The notes: generated by a model not told the origin, from the sequence alone. Positions 7,235-21,180 are shown, counted from the stretch's first letter. The stretch: DNA of 64,000 nt from Amia ocellicauda (GCF_036373705.1 NW_027102764.1:1-64000); one strand, 5' to 3'. Made by a program: numbers and translations.

Positions 7235-10200
7235 TGAGTCAGTGTGCTCCCAGGAGATGCTCAAAGGAGCCTGCCTAAAACAGTGTGCTACCTAGAGATC
7301 CTGAAGTCACCCCCGCAACTCAAAAGCACCTGTGTTGCTCCCAGAAACAAAAGAGGAAAAACTGGAAAAACCAGTATACCAGTCAAGCAACTTAAGCTCA
7401 AGAAGGGAGGCAGCTTGACCAAGCCAGTTTAAGCTGACAAGTTACTGTGACTGCCTATATTGTTTTTCATTTGTTTGTTTTTTATGACATTGGAGTTACA
7501 AGGTTCTGCACTGAACACAAATCTACTAAGAAGTGTCTCCTTAAAACTCAACCATAAAAGTAAAATAATAATAAAATAAAAAACTTCAGAAGGAATTATT
7601 TTCAACTGAGAGTTTGCTTGTACACTGTTACTTAACAAAAATATATTACACTGCACACAAATTATTTCTGACCAATCCAACATGGCCAAACGATATAAAC
7701 AATGCACTTTTCTTGAACAACCCTGAACACAACTTTATACAGCAGGTCACACATCCTATGCATCATTATTTTCAGAGAAGATGCGTTTTGGAGGAATAGA
7801 AAATAAAATCTAAACAATAACAAAAGGCTTCCAGCAAATGTGTTGCTTGGCCCCATAATAAGTATTTGAACTGTTTCAAAGTGAAAGCTTCAGACCATTT
7901 TGATGCGGTTTGCAAGTTAACAAGTTCTGCTGTCCAAACATGACACTATCCGTAAGTTAGCCACTCAAAGTGACTTAATCATACCCTGCAGAACATCCTT
8001 CAAAATTAAGCTTTTTCTATGATAGCCTGCAGTGGTTTTCAACCCTGATCCCGAAGGGCCTCCTCTGACTCCAGCAAGTCTGCAACAGCAGCCACACATT
8101 CCTCAACCCAGTTAAAATGAGGCTCATTTTCACAAGTTAAACATTGTAGCGTAAGGTACACTTATAAATTTCAAGTAAAGAAGTGAATTTATAGTGTCAC
8201 CATATCACGAATCCTGGAATCTTGTAGAACTCAATTTCTGTAATAATTGGACGCAGACACCAATTCCAAAGATATAAATTGTCAAATTTATTCAAAACAA
8301 AGACTAAATGTAGCACTACACTAATTATACAAAAGGGAAGAACTAATTAAAATTCAACTCTAGATCAACAAATCACTTCCGTGACCAAATCAAAGACCAT
8401 GGGATTTCATATGATAACACAAATCGATTAACAAAAAAGGTTATAAACACATTGACTACAATACCGGTTAGTAAGACGAAGGTGAGTCTCTCGTTAGTAT
8501 TATTAGTCAGACATTAAATAACTACGCAGGTTAGTATTTATGTCAGGTAACTTCTCGTTATATATATATCAGTCTCATTTACGTTTAGGTGCCGAGAAAG
8601 ATCCTATCATTACTTGTTACCACACTTTCCCTTAACTGATTATTATTCAATGATTTAGGATAGGCAGGGCCACCAATAATCTAATGTCTATTAACTTGTG
8701 TCAATTTCAGACTAAACAGTTAAACAGGAATGAGAAGATATTTCTCGACGTTGACAGATTTTATTTCTAAAATTATCAACAAAACAGTTTAATGCAACAC
8801 ACATTTATATTTAAGAAAACTAAATGATATTACACATTCTAGAGTTATGAATCACAGATTAACATTTCTAATTGATTTCTCAAATGTCATGAATCATGAA
8901 CTCCAAACTGTTAAACTTATCTGAACTTCGTCGCAGAGAGGCCTCTCTGGCTTCGGGCTCAGATAACAGCACACGGCACGAGGTCCGTGTGGTTTGGAAC
9001 AAAGGCAGTCCGGTTCGGCTTTGTCCAAGAACTTCCACTCAGTCGATGCACCTGGAAATTGGGGTTTCTCGAAAGTAGTGTCGTTTCCAAACAGATTTTC
9101 CACTGGTTTGAAGGCTCCAAGGTTGTGCACAAAATCTTCTTTGAGGAAAGCAGGGCCCTGTTTGTTCCAAGGGTCAAGTTTCTTAAGACTCAAATAGCTA
9201 TTTAAATGACTGACACTTTCGTATACAGTCGACTTAGTCAATTGTCCAGCTGTATTCACTCCACTGATCAGGTGGGCACAGGCGGGCAGCGCAGTCTGTA
9301 AAGTTCTTTATTTAATAAAGTCCTTTAAAAGAATTCTTCGTACGGCTCAATCTCCTTCTCCCAGTTTAACTCTTCTGTTGCCGGCAAAGACTTGGTTGGT
9401 TTCTGGTTCCGGTTCTGGCAACAGAGCTACAGGTTGAGCTGTGGCAGCGAGTTACTGGTTCAGGTGAGAGAGAGAGAGAGAAAGACCGTCCGCTGTTCCT
9501 TATAGTCTGTCAGATCAATAGGTGATTGGTTCCTGAGTTCTTGAGATTGGATTTCGGTTTCAGCCCCCAGTGTCCTATTGGAGGGGGGCTTGATTTATGA
9601 CTGATGTCAATCCATGCCATCTTTTGGAAATGCCGGTTGGCCCGGGTTCGTAGCTCTATGTCGGGATTTCGGCTCTCGTCCACTTCAAAGAGTTTTTATC
9701 ACCTACAGGCCCCTTTCTCCAGACATCTCATAGCAGAATTCCAAACTATTTGGCCTCTTCTTGGTGCCATCCTCCCCAAAACTGTCACTTTGATGCAAAC
9801 CAGTTCCAAGCTGATGAGCTAAGGAAATCTGATAACTTTGGGGGGGGAGAGGTCTTCTTTAGATCAGTGCTTCAGCTCAGAGCCCAAATGCTCTTATCAG
9901 GGACTCTGTTCCCAACATAACGCTACATGAGTAATCGGGCTCTAAATAGCCCCAGGCGTTTCTCCTGCAGTTCTTCCTTCTTTCCACTGCTAGCACTGCC
10001 TTTGTGAAGGCGGATGGGGCTTGTGAGAAGTCAACAGCGTGTCTACCGAAAAGGGTGTCTGACTCCTGGTTTTGGATCCGGAAGGGTTGATAACAAACTG
10101 AAACGGTTACAATATGATACTGCTTAAATTAACTGTGGATATAGATTGTGATCGTGCTCGGCTAAGGTGTGCTTTCAGTCCGCACACAAAACATTTCAGT

Positions 10201-10586
10201 CGTCTAATCAAATCGAATAAAACAGCGAGGATAGCATGTTCGATCCGTGTGCTATTGTTTTTCAACAAGTGTAATGCCCTTTGTAACGTTTAACCGATTC
10301 GTTGAATAGAGCTTGTTATAGGATATTGTGAACTGAACCTATTTTGCTGTGAATTTATATTGAGTGCGAATAGTTTATTGTGTCTGGTCGCGGTCTGTCT
10401 GCACTAAATAAATGATTTGTATCAAGTCATTTTTTAGTTTGTCTGTCTACTTTTTTACCTTGCGACTAAAGGCCACTCCTTGCACTTCACACATTTGCCC
10501 TTTTAATTACTCCCTTACTGACATACTTTAACATGCAATGTGCGTGTGATAATAGTTTTAGCAGCCTGTTGCCATTCAGGTGAGAT

Positions 10587-10614
10587 GATACCTAGATACC
10601 TAGATACCTATACC
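10587..10614 (+). other. Deletion junction with filler repeat, unit 2
   Basis: Three copies of GATACCTA followed by TACC join the point corresponding to 4710 of unit 1 to the last seven bases of the tRNA-Gly relic (CCACTGG, 5730-5736). About 1019 bp are missing and 16 bp inserted. The filler copies the sequence at the left breakpoint, as expected from templated end joining or replication slippage during repair. Confidence 0.8.
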
Positions 10615-11032
10615 ACTGGTTTTCTCCGATCTATATAGAAGAGGATGTCTTTTATTGTAACAACCAGACATTTGATTCTGCACTGTCACTCACTCACTCA
10701 TCTATCTATCTATCTATCTATCTATCGACTATTGACTATCGACATTTGCTGTCTGCCGCTGTGATTGTTGGGAGTGAGTGTGGAGGTGCAGGTGTGCATG
10801 TTTGCTGCTGCCAGGTTTGTTTGTGGTTTTTCTCCTCTACTTTTTTCGTTCTTTCTTTCTTTCTTTCTGAATGTGTCTTTGACAGTTTTGTAAGAGGTTT
10901 TTCTGAAGAGTTTCCCCATGCTGAGCTGACTCCTGCAGTCAGTGAAGTGATCGGGATGTCTGGGGCTGGGTCGGGGAGGGGGGGAATCAGAGTTTTTTAT
11001 TCGAGACTTTAACACGTCGGCATGGCGTTAAA

Positions 11033-12118
11033 GTGACCTCTGATGAGTTTTTGCCCCTGGAGGAGTGTGTTCTGGCGATCGGGCAAGTTGTCGGTTGTGA
11101 AAATATAAAGTCGGCAGCTCGTATGAGCGGGTCTGTTGTGCTGTTTCTGAGCAGCATTGAGTTGGTCTCGCGTATCGTTGAGACTGGTATAGTGATCGGT
11201 GGTGTTTTGATCAATGTCACCCCACTAGCAGCTCCGGCCAGGAGAGTTACTTTGTCTAATGTCCCTCGTTTTCTGTCAAACGACCTATTAGAGAGGGAAC
11301 TGGCGAGACATGGGTGGATAATGTCGGGTTTGAAACGTATACCGCTGGGGTGTAAGTCACAGCAGTTGAAACATGTTGTTTCGTTCAGAAGGCAGGTATT
11401 CATGATTTTGAATGACATAAATGGGGATCTGAACATTGTGCTTAAGTTCAAGGTTGATGGCAATGATTATGTTGTCTTTGTCACATCTGATTCTATGAAG
11501 TGCTTCAACTGCGGTAATGAAGGCCACACTGTTAGGCATTGCCCCGAGAAGGATCAGGATGAGGGTGCTGGTCCCAGTCGACGGGGGGGTCAGCCCAAGC
11601 AGGCCAGGTCGGGGAGTGGTGAGCAGCCCGGCCGCCCTACTAGCGGAGCAGCCGAAGTGGCAGAGGAGGCGAGAAGAGGGGCTGCGGGGGAGGCTGTTGA
11701 AGAGAGTGAGGGTCTGGAGGTCCAGGTACAGGAGAGTGTGGGCGCTGAGAGGACTTCCGACCGCGGCGGTACCGTGCCGACTGTGGAGGTCCCAGGTGTT
11801 AGCGGTGTGTCAGCTAATGTTTGTGGAGCATCAGACAGTACGGATGACAGCCGTTTAACTGGACTGGATGGCAGTATACAGCAGCAGGATGGGGCATCAG
11901 GTAGTGGAGTGGGGGTGAGCAGCGAGAGGGCTGGTGACCAGACTGAAAAGATGGAGACTGTGAAGACAACACTGAGCAGTGTGTGGGACACGGGAATGGA
12001 AGTGGGGACGGATCCTGGTCAGGACAGCAGGGTTTTTAAAGTGCCTGGGAAGAAACGCATTCGCAAATCTGAGGACGGTGCTTCTGCTAAAAAACGGAGT
12101 CCAGCTCCTGAGCCTTGA
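11033..12118 (+). CDS. LINE ORF1-like protein, unit 3
   Basis: Intact 361-codon frame with Ala15, the majority form. The codon for the Asp in the Gln-Gln-Asp-Gly stretch is GAT here and in units 2 and 4, against GAC in units 1, 5 and 6; this is the only silent difference I noticed among copies. Confidence 0.72.
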   Translation: MTSDEFLPLEECVLAIGQVVGCENIKSAARMSGSVVLFLSSIELVSRIVETGIVIGGVLINVTPLAAPARRVTLSNVPRFLSNDLLERELARHGWIMSGLKRIPLGCKSQQLKHVVSFRRQVFMILNDINGDLNIVLKFKVDGNDYVVFVTSDSMKCFNCGNEGHTVRHCPEKDQDEGAGPSRRGGQPKQARSGSGEQPGRPTSGAAEVAEEARRGAAGEAVEESEGLEVQVQESVGAERTSDRGGTVPTVEVPGVSGVSANVCGASDSTDDSRLTGLDGSIQQQDGASGSGVGVSSERAGDQTEKMETVKTTLSSVWDTGMEVGTDPGQDSRVFKVPGKKRIRKSEDGASAKKRSPAPEP

Positions 12119-15100
12119 TGAGTCAGTGTGCTCCCAGGAGATGCTCAAAGGAGCCTGCCTAAAACAGTGTGCTACCTAGAGATCCTGAAGTCACCCCCGC
12201 AACTCAAATCACCTGTGTTGCTCCCAGAAACAAAAGAGGAAAAACTGGAAAAACCAGTATACCAGTCAAGCAACTTAAGCTCAAGAAGGGAGGCAGCTTG
12301 ACCAAGCCAGTTTAAGCTGACAAGTTACTGTGACTGCCTATATTGTTTTTCATTTGTTTGTTTTTTATGACATTGGAGTTACAAGGTTCTGCACTGAACA
12401 CAAATCTACTAAGAAGTGTCTCCTTAAAACTCAACCATAAAAGTAAAATAATAATAAAATAAAAAACTTCAGAAGGAATTATTTTCAACTGAGAGTTTGC
12501 TTGTACACTGTTACTTAACAAAAATATATTACACTGCACACAAATTATTTCTGACCAATCCAACATGGCCAAACGATATAAACAATGCACTTTTCTTGAA
12601 CAACCCTGAACACAACTTTATACAGCAGGTCACACATCCTATGCATCATTATTTTCAGAGAAGATGCGTTTTGGAGGAATAGAAAATAAAATCTAAACAA
12701 TAACAAAAGGCTTCCAGCAAATGTGTTGCTTGGCCCCATAATAAGTATTTGAACTGTTTCAAAGTGAAAGCTTCAGACCATTTTGATGCGGTTTGCAAGT
12801 TAACAAGTTCTGCTGTCCAAACATGACACTATCCGTAAGTTAGCCACTCAAAGTGACTTAATCATACCCTGCAGAACATCCTTCGAAATTAAGCTTTTTC
12901 TATGATAGCCTGCAGTGGTTTTCAACCCTGATCCCGAAGGGCCTCCTCTGACTCCAGCAAGTCTGCAACAGCAGCCACACATTCCTCAGCCCAGTTAAAA
13001 TGAGGCTCATTTTCACAAGTTAAACATTGTAGCGTAAGGTACACTTATAAATTTCAAGTAAAGAAGTGAATTTATAGTGTCACCTTATCACGAATCCTGG
13101 AATCTTGTAGAACTCAATTTCTGTAATAATTGGACGCAGACACCAATTCCAAAGATATAAATTGTCAAATTTATTCAAAACAAAGACTAAATGTAGCACT
13201 ACACTAATTATACAAAAGGGAAGAACTAATTAAAATTCAACTCTAGATCAACAAATCACTTCCGTGACCAAATCAAAGACCATGGGATTTCATATGATAA
13301 CACAAATCGATTAACAAAAAAGGTTATAAACACATTGACTACAATACCGGTTAGTAAGACGAAGGTGAGTCTCTCGTTAGTATTATTAGTCAGACATTAA
13401 ATAACTACGCAGGTTAGAATTTATGTCAGGTAACTTCTCGTTATATATATATCAGTCTCATTTACGTTTAGGTGCCGAGAAAGATCCTATCATTACTTGT
13501 TACCACACTTTCCCTTAACTGATTATTATTCAATGATTTAGGATAGGCAGGGCCACCAATAATCTAATGTCTATTAACTTGTGTCAATTTCAGACTAAAC
13601 AGTTAAACAGGAATGAGAAGATATTTCTCGACGTTGACAGATTTTATTTCTAAAATTATCAACAAAACAGTTTAATGCAACACACATTTATATTTAAGAA
13701 AACTAAATGATATTACACATTCTAGAGTTATGAATCACAGATTAACATTTCTAATTGATTTCTCAAATGTCATGAATCATGAACTCCAAACTGTTAAACT
13801 TATCTGAACTTCGTCGCAGAGAGGCCTCTCTGGCTTCGGGCTCAGATAACAGCACACGGCACGAGGTCCGTGTGGTTTGGAACAAAGGCAGTCCGGTTCG
13901 GCTTTGTCCAAGAACTTCCACTCAGTCGATGCACCTGGAAATTGGGGTTTCTCGAAAGTAGTGTCGTTTCCAAACAGATTTTCCACTGGTTTGAAGGCTC
14001 CAAGTTTGTGCACAAAATCTTCTTTGAGGAAAGCAGGGCCCTGTTTGTTCCAAGGGTCAAGTTTCTTAAGACTCAAATAGCTATTTAAATGACTGACACT
14101 TTCGTATACAGTCGACTTAGTCAATTGTCCAGCTGTATTCACTCCACTGATCAGGTGGGCACAGGCGGGCAGCGCAGTCTGTAAAGTTCTTTATTTAATA
14201 AAGTCCTTTAAAAGAATTCTTCGTACGGCTCAATCTCCTTCTCCCAGTTTAACTCTTCTGTTGCCGGCAATGACTTGGTTGGTTTCTGGTTCCGGTTCTG
14301 GCAACAGAGCTACAGGTGGAGCTGTGGCAGCGAGTTACTGGTTCAGGTGAGAGAGAGAGAGAGAAAGACCGTCCGCTGTTCCTTATAGTCTGTCAGATCA
14401 ATAGGTGATTGGTTCCTGAGTTCTTGAGATTGGATTTCGGTTTCAGCCCCCAGTGTCCTATTGGAGGGGGGCTTGATTTATGACTGATGTCAATCCATGC
14501 CATCTTTTGGAAATGCCGGTTGGCCCGGGTTCGTAGCTCTATGTCGGGATTTCGGCTCTCGTCCACTTCAAAGAGTTTTTATCACCTACAGGCCCCTTTC
14601 TCCAGACATCTCATAGCAGAATTCCAAACTATTTGGCCTCTTCTTGGTGCCATCCTCCCCAAAACTGTCACTTTGATGCAAACCAGTTCCAAGCTGATGA
14701 GCTAAGGAAATCTGATAACTTTGGGGGGGGAGAGGTCTTCTTTAGATCAGTGCTTCAGCTCAGAGCCCAAATGCTCTTATCAGGGACTCTGTTCCCAACA
14801 TAACGCTACATGAGTAATCGGGCTCTAAATAGCCCCAGGCGTTTCTCCTGCAGTTCTTCCTTCTTTCCACTGCTAGCACTGCCTTTGTGAAGGCGGATGG
14901 GGCTTGTGAGAAGTCAACAGCGTGTCTACCGAAAAGGGTGTCTGACTCCTGGTTTTGGATCCGGAAGGGTTGATAACAAACTGAAACGGTTACAATATGA
15001 TACTGCTTAAATTAACTGTGGATATAGATTGTGATCGTGCTCGGCTAAGGTGTGCTTTCAGTCCGCACACAAAACATTTCAGTCGTCTAATCAAATCGAA

Positions 15101-15469
15101 TAAAACAGCGAGGATAGCATGTTCGATCCGTGTGCTATTGTTTTTCAACAAGTGTAATGCCCTTTGTAACGTTTAACCGATTCGTTGAATAGAGCTTGTT
15201 ATAGGATATTGTGAACTGAACCTATTTTGCTGTGAATTTATATTGAGTGCGAATAGTTTATTGTGTCTGGTCGCGGTCTGTCTGCACTAAATAAATGATT
15301 TGTATCAAGTCATTTTTTAGTTTGTCTGTCTACTTTTTTACCTTGCGACTAAAGGCCACTCCTTGCACTTCACACATTTGCCCTTTTAATTACTCCCTTA
15401 CTGACATACTTTAACATGCAATGTGCGTGTGATAATAGTTTTAGCAGCCTGTTGCCATTCAGGTGAGAT

Positions 15470-15497
15470 GATACCTAGATACCTAGATACCTATACC
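15470..15497 (+). other. Deletion junction with filler repeat, unit 3
   Basis: Identical junction to unit 2, so the deletion happened once and the short unit was then copied. Confidence 0.8.
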
Positions 15498-15915
15498 ACT
15501 GGTTTTCTCCGATCTATATAGAAGAGGATGTCTTTTATTGTAACAACCAGACATTTGATTCTGCACTGTCACTCACTCACTCATCTATCTATCTATCTAT
15601 CTATCTATCGACTATTGACTATCGACATTTGCTGTCTGCCGCTGTGATTGTTGGGAGTGAGTGTGGAGGTGCAGGTGTGCATGTTTGCTGCTGCCAGGTT
15701 TGTTTGTGGTTTTTCTCCTCTACTTTTTTCGTTCTTTCTTTCTTTCTTTCTGAATGTGTCTTTGACAGTTTTGTAAGAGGTTTTTCTGAAGAGTTTCCCC
15801 ATGCTGAGCTGACTCCTGCAGTCAGCGAAGTGATCGGGATGTCTGGGGCTGGGTCGGGGAGGGGGGGAATCAGAGTTTTTTATTCGAGACTTTAACACGT
15901 CGGCATGGCGTTAAA

Positions 15916-17001
15916 GTGACCTCTGATGAGTTTTTGCCCCTGGAGGAGTGTGTTCTGGCGATCAGGCAAGTTGTCGGTTGTGAAAATATAAAGTCGGCAG
16001 CTCGTATGAGCGGGTCTGTTGTGCTGTTTCTGAGCAGCATTGAGTTGGTCTCGCGTATCGTTGAGACTGGTATAGTGATCGGTGGTGTTTTGATCAATGT
16101 CACCCCACTAGCAGCTCCGGCCAGGAGAGTTACTTTGTCTAATGTCCCTCGTTTTCTGTCAAACGACCTATTAGAGAGGGAACTGGCGAGACATGGGTGG
16201 ATAATGTCGGGTTTGAAACGTATACCGCTGGGGTGTAAGTCACAGCAGTTGAAACATGTTGTTTCGTTCAGAAGGCAGGTATTCATGATTTTGAATGACA
16301 TAAATGGGGATCTGAACATTGTGCTTAAGTTCAAGGTTGATGGCAATGATTATGTTGTCTTTGTCACATCTGATTCTATGAAGTGCTTCAACTGCGGTAA
16401 TGAAGGCCACACTGTTAGGCATTGCCCCGAGAAGGATCAGGATGAGGGTGCTGGTCCCAGTCAACGGGGGGGTCAGCCCAAGCAGGCCAGGTCGGGGAGT
16501 GGTGAGCAGCCCGGCCGCCCTACTAGCGGAGCAGCCGAAGTGGCAGAGGAGGCGAGAAGAGGGGCTGCGGGGGAGGCTGTTGAAGAGAGTGAGGGTCTGG
16601 AGGTCCAGGTACAGGAGAGTGTGGGCGCTGAGAGGACTTCCGACCGCGGCGGTACCGTGCCGACTGTGGAGGTCCCAGGTGTTAGCGGTGTGTCAGCTAA
16701 TGTTTGTGGAGCATCAGACAGTACGGATGACAGCCGTTTAACTGGACTGGATGGCAGTATACAGCAGCAGGATGGGGCATCAGGTAGTGGAGTGGGGGTG
16801 AGCAGCGAGAGGGCTGGTGACCAGACTGAAAAGATGGAGACTGTGAAGACAACACTGAGCAGTGTGTGGGACACGGGAATGGAAGTGGGGACGGATCCTG
16901 GTCAGGACAGCAGGGTTTTTAAAGTGCCTGGGAAGAAACGCATTCGCAAATCTGAGGACGGTGCTTCTGCTAAAAAACGGAGTCCAGCTCCTGAGCCTTG
17001 A
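15916..17001 (+). CDS. LINE ORF1-like protein, unit 4
   Basis: Intact 361-codon frame with Arg17 (unique to this unit) and Gln183 (shared with unit 10). Gly17 is kept in every other copy, so Arg17 arose after the block duplication. Confidence 0.72.
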   Translation: MTSDEFLPLEECVLAIRQVVGCENIKSAARMSGSVVLFLSSIELVSRIVETGIVIGGVLINVTPLAAPARRVTLSNVPRFLSNDLLERELARHGWIMSGLKRIPLGCKSQQLKHVVSFRRQVFMILNDINGDLNIVLKFKVDGNDYVVFVTSDSMKCFNCGNEGHTVRHCPEKDQDEGAGPSQRGGQPKQARSGSGEQPGRPTSGAAEVAEEARRGAAGEAVEESEGLEVQVQESVGAERTSDRGGTVPTVEVPGVSGVSANVCGASDSTDDSRLTGLDGSIQQQDGASGSGVGVSSERAGDQTEKMETVKTTLSSVWDTGMEVGTDPGQDSRVFKVPGKKRIRKSEDGASAKKRSPAPEP

Positions 17002-20000
17002 TGAGTCAGTGTGCTCCCAGGAGATGCTCAAAGGAGCCTGCCTAAAACAGTGTGCTACCTAGAGATCCTGAAGTCACCCCCGCAACTCAAAAGCACCTGT
17101 GTTGCTCCCAGAAACAAAAGAGGAAAAACTGGAAAAACCAGTATACCAGTCAAGCAACTTAAGCTCAAGAAGGGAGGCAGCTTGACCAAGCCAGTTTAAG
17201 CTGACAAGTTACTGTGACTGCCTATATTGTTTTTCATTTGTTTGTTTTTTATGACATTGGAGTTACAAGGTTCTGCACTGAACACAAATCTACTAAGAAG
17301 TGTCTCCTTAAAACTCAACCATAAAAGTAAAATAATAATAAAATAAAAAACTTCAGAAGGAATTATTTTCAACTGAGAGTTTGCTTGTACACTGTTACTT
17401 AACAAAAATATATTACACTGCACACAAATTATTTCTGACCAATCCAACATGGCCAAACGATATAAACAATGCACTTTTCTTGAACAACCCTGAACACAAC
17501 TTTATACAGCAGGTCACACATCCTATGCATCATTATTTTCAGAGAAGATGCGTTTTGGAGGAATAGAAAATAAAATCTAAACAATAACAAAAGGCTTCCA
17601 GCAAATGTGTTGCTTGGCCCCATAATAAGTATTTGAACTGTTTCAAAGTGAAAGCTTCAGACCATTTTGATGTGGTTTGCAAGTTAACAAGTTCTGCTGT
17701 CCAAACATGACACTATCCGTAAGTTAGCCACTCAAAGTGACTTAATCATACCCTGAAGAACATCCTTCGAAATTAAGCTTTTTCTATGATAGCCTGCAGT
17801 GGTTTTCAACCCTGATCCCGAAGGGCCTCCTCTGACTCCAGCAAGTCTGCAACAGCAGCCACACATTCCTCAGCCCAGTTAAAATGAGGCTCATTTTCAC
17901 AAGTTAAACATTGTAGCGTAAGGTACACTTATAAATTTCAAGTAAAGAAGTGAATTTATAGTGTCACCTTATCACGAATCCTGGAATCTTGTAGAACTCA
18001 ATTTCTGTAATAATTGGACGCACACACCAATTCCAAAGATATAAATTGTCAAATTTATTCAAAACAAAGACTAAATGTAGCACTACACTAATTATACAAA
18101 AGGGAAGAACTAATTAAAATTCAACTCTAGATCAACAAATCACTTCCGTGACCAAATCAAAGACCATGGGATTTCATATGATAACACAAATCGATTAACA
18201 AAAAAGGTTATAAACACATTGACTACAATACCGGTTAGTAAGACGAAGGTGAGTCTCTCGTTAGTATTATTAGTCAGACATTAAATAACTACGCAGGTTA
18301 GAATTTATGTCAGGTAACTTCTCGTTATATATATATCAGTCTCATTTACGTTTAGGTGCCGAGAAAGATCCTATCATTACTTGTTACCACACTTTCCCTT
18401 AACTGATTATTATTCAATGATTTAGGATAGGCAGGGCCACCAATAATCTAATGTCTATTAACTTGTGTCAATTTCAGACTAAACAGTTAAACAGGAATGA
18501 GAAGATATTTCTCGACGTTGACAGATTTTATTTCTAAAATTATCAACAAAACAGTTTAATGCAACACACATTAATATTTAAGAAAACTAAATGATATTAC
18601 ACATTCTAGAGTTATGAATCACAGATTAACATTTCTAATTGATTTCTCAAATGTCATGAATCATGAACTCCAAACTGTTAAACTTATCTGAACTTCATCG
18701 CAGAGAGGCCTCTCTGGCTTCGGGCTCAGATAACAGCACACGGCACGAGGTCCGTGTGGTTTGGAACAAAGGCAGTCCGGTTCGGCTTTGTCCAAGAACT
18801 TCCACTCAGTCGATGCACCTGGAAATTGGGGTTTCTCGAAAGTAGTGTCGTTTCCAAACAGATTTTCCACTGGTTTGAAGGCTCCAAGGTTGTGCACAAA
18901 ATCTTCTTTGAGGAAAGCAGGGCCCTGTTTGTTCCAAGGGTCAAGTTTCTTAAGACTCAAATAGCTATTTAAATGACTGACACTTTCGTATACAGTCGAC
19001 TTAGTCAATTGTCCAGCTGTATTCACTCCACTGATCAGGTGGGCACAGGCGGGCAGCGCAGTCTGTAAAGTTCTTTATTTAATAAAGTCCTTTAAAAGAA
19101 TTCTTCGTACGGCTCAATCTCCTTCTCCCAGTTTAACTCTTCTGTTGCCGGCAAAGACTTGGTTGGTTTCTGGTTCCGGTTCTGGCAACAGAGCTACAGG
19201 TTGAGCTGTGGCAGCGAGTTACTGGTTCAGGTGAGAGAGAGAGAGAGAAAGACCGTCCGCTGTTCCTTATAGTCTGTCAGATCAATAGGTGATTGGTTCC
19301 TGAGTTCTTGAGATTGGATTTCGGTTTCAGCCCCCAGTGTCCTATTGGAGGGGGGCTTGATTTATGACTGATGTCAATCCATGCCATCTTTTGGAAATGC
19401 CGGTTGGCCCGGGTTCGTAGCTCTATGTCGGGATTTCGGCTCTCGTCCACTTCAAAGAGTTTTTATCACCTACAGGCCCCTTTCTCCAGACATCTCATAG
19501 CAGAATTCCAAACTATTTGGCCTCTTCTTGGTGCCATCCTCCCCAAAACTGTCACTTTGATGCAAACCAGTTCCAAGCTGATGAGCTAAGGAAATCTGAT
19601 AACTTTGGGGGGGGAGAGGTCTTCTTTAGATCAGTGCTTCAGCTCAGAGCCCAAATGCTCTTATCAGGGACTCTGTTCCCAACATAACGCTACATGAGTA
19701 ATCGGGCTCTAAATAGCCCCAGGCGTTTCTCCTGCAGTTCTTCCTTCTTTCCACTGCTAGCACTGCCTTTGTGAAGGCGGATGGGGCTTGTGAGAAGTCA
19801 ACAGCGTGTCTACCGAAAAGGGTGTCTGACTCCTGGTTTTGGATCCGGAAGGGTTGATAACAAACTGAAACGGTTACAATATGATACTGCTTAAATTAAC
19901 TGTGGATATAGATTGTGATCGTGCTCGGCTAAGGTGTGCTTTCAGTCCGCACACAAAACATTTCAGTCGTCTAATCAAATCGAATAAAACAGCGAGGATA

Positions 20001-20926
20001 GCATGTTCGATCCGTGTGCTATTGTTTTTCAACAAGTGTAATGCCCTTTGTAACGTTTAACCGATTCGTTGAATAGAGCTTGTTATAGGATATTGTGAAC
20101 TGAACCTATTTTGCTGTGAATTTATATTGAGTGCGAATAGTTTATTGTGTCTGGTCGCGGTCTGTCTGCACTAAATAAATGATTTGTATCAAGTCATTTT
20201 TTAGTTTGTCTGTCTACTTTTTTACCTTGCGACTAAAGGCCACTCCTTGCACTTCACACATTTGCCCTTTTAATTACTCCCTTACTGACATACTTTAACA
20301 TGCAATGTGCGTGTGATAATAGTTTTAGCAGCCTGTTGCCATTCAGGTGAGACGATACCTAGAAAATCCGTTCTCAGGAGAATTGTGTTTCTTTGCTGAT
20401 CACGTTCTATGTCGCTTTTTACACAGTTCTTACAAGTGGCACATTGGGGATGAGGAGCAGTGCATGCTGACCCGCATAGCTGTGGACTTCTGCATGGCAT
20501 GGGGTCACAGGTCATTCCAAGTATTTCAAGACACGAGCAAATGTGTGGACACATTGCGTAGGTTGTGTTGGCCCAACCCTCACAGATTGTGCCAAGTCAA
20601 GTAGAGATGCATGTTGTCCTTTTCTAAAGTGACACGTCGTCAACAGCAAAAACATCTCTCAGAGTTCCAGGAATTCCTTGATTGCATTGCTTGCCTTTCC
20701 TCAGGAAGACAACACTTGCCAGGCTGGATATTTGCCAAAGGAAGCCAAGAGGACAGGACACCACACCTAGATGCAACTGCATATCTCATTGTCACCAGGA
20801 AGGCCCGCCGCAAGTGACCCACCACAGACAGCACTCTGGGCGCAACTTGGCTCACTCGGGACCTGGCCGTGCGACAGAGCGAGACGTGTGCGTAGAGCAG
20901 AGACCTTTAGCACAAGCATCAAGCTT

Positions 20927-20998
20927 GGTTCCATGGTGTAATGGTTAGCACTCTGGACTCTGAATCCAGCGATCCGAGTTCAAGTCTCGGTGGGACCT
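20927..20998 (+). tRNA. tRNA-Gln (anticodon CTG), unit 4
   Basis: Identical in sequence to the unit 1 gene, with the same GC-rich 3' flank. Confidence 0.95.
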
Positions 20999-21161
20999 GG
21001 GCCCCATGGCTGGGGCAGCGGCGGCAAAGCGGTGGTCTCCCTGGGTGAGGGCCTGTGTCTGCGATCAGGGCCGTTTACGTTCTTCTTGGGAGGCTTGGAG
21101 ACGAAGTGGCGAGACCTCCGGGTTGGCGTGCTGCGTTCACCTTCCTGAAACACCGAGGCCT

Positions 21162-21180
21162 GGGGCCCCCTGGTGGCGAC
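21162..21180 (-). promoter_or_regulatory. CTCF consensus-like site, unit 4
   Basis: Same 19-base match and spacing to tRNA-Gln as in unit 1. Confidence 0.55.

Larger units (their letters stand above)
5884..10766 (+). repeat. Array unit 2 (short type, no tRNA module)
   Basis: Short unit. The 1-kb tRNA/CTCF module is absent and the sequence passes through a filler repeat at 10587-10614 straight into the conserved TCTA block. Its ORF1-like frame is shifted (see pseudogene entry). Private changes include A at 8002 and A at 8106 where other units have G. Confidence 0.93.
10767..15649 (+). repeat. Array unit 3 (short type, no tRNA module)
   Basis: Short unit with the same filler junction as unit 2 (15470-15497) but an intact ORF1-like frame. 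Shares T in place of A near 13085 and A in place of T near 13418 with unit 4, so units 3 and 4 are close relatives outside the deleted module. Confidence 0.93.
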
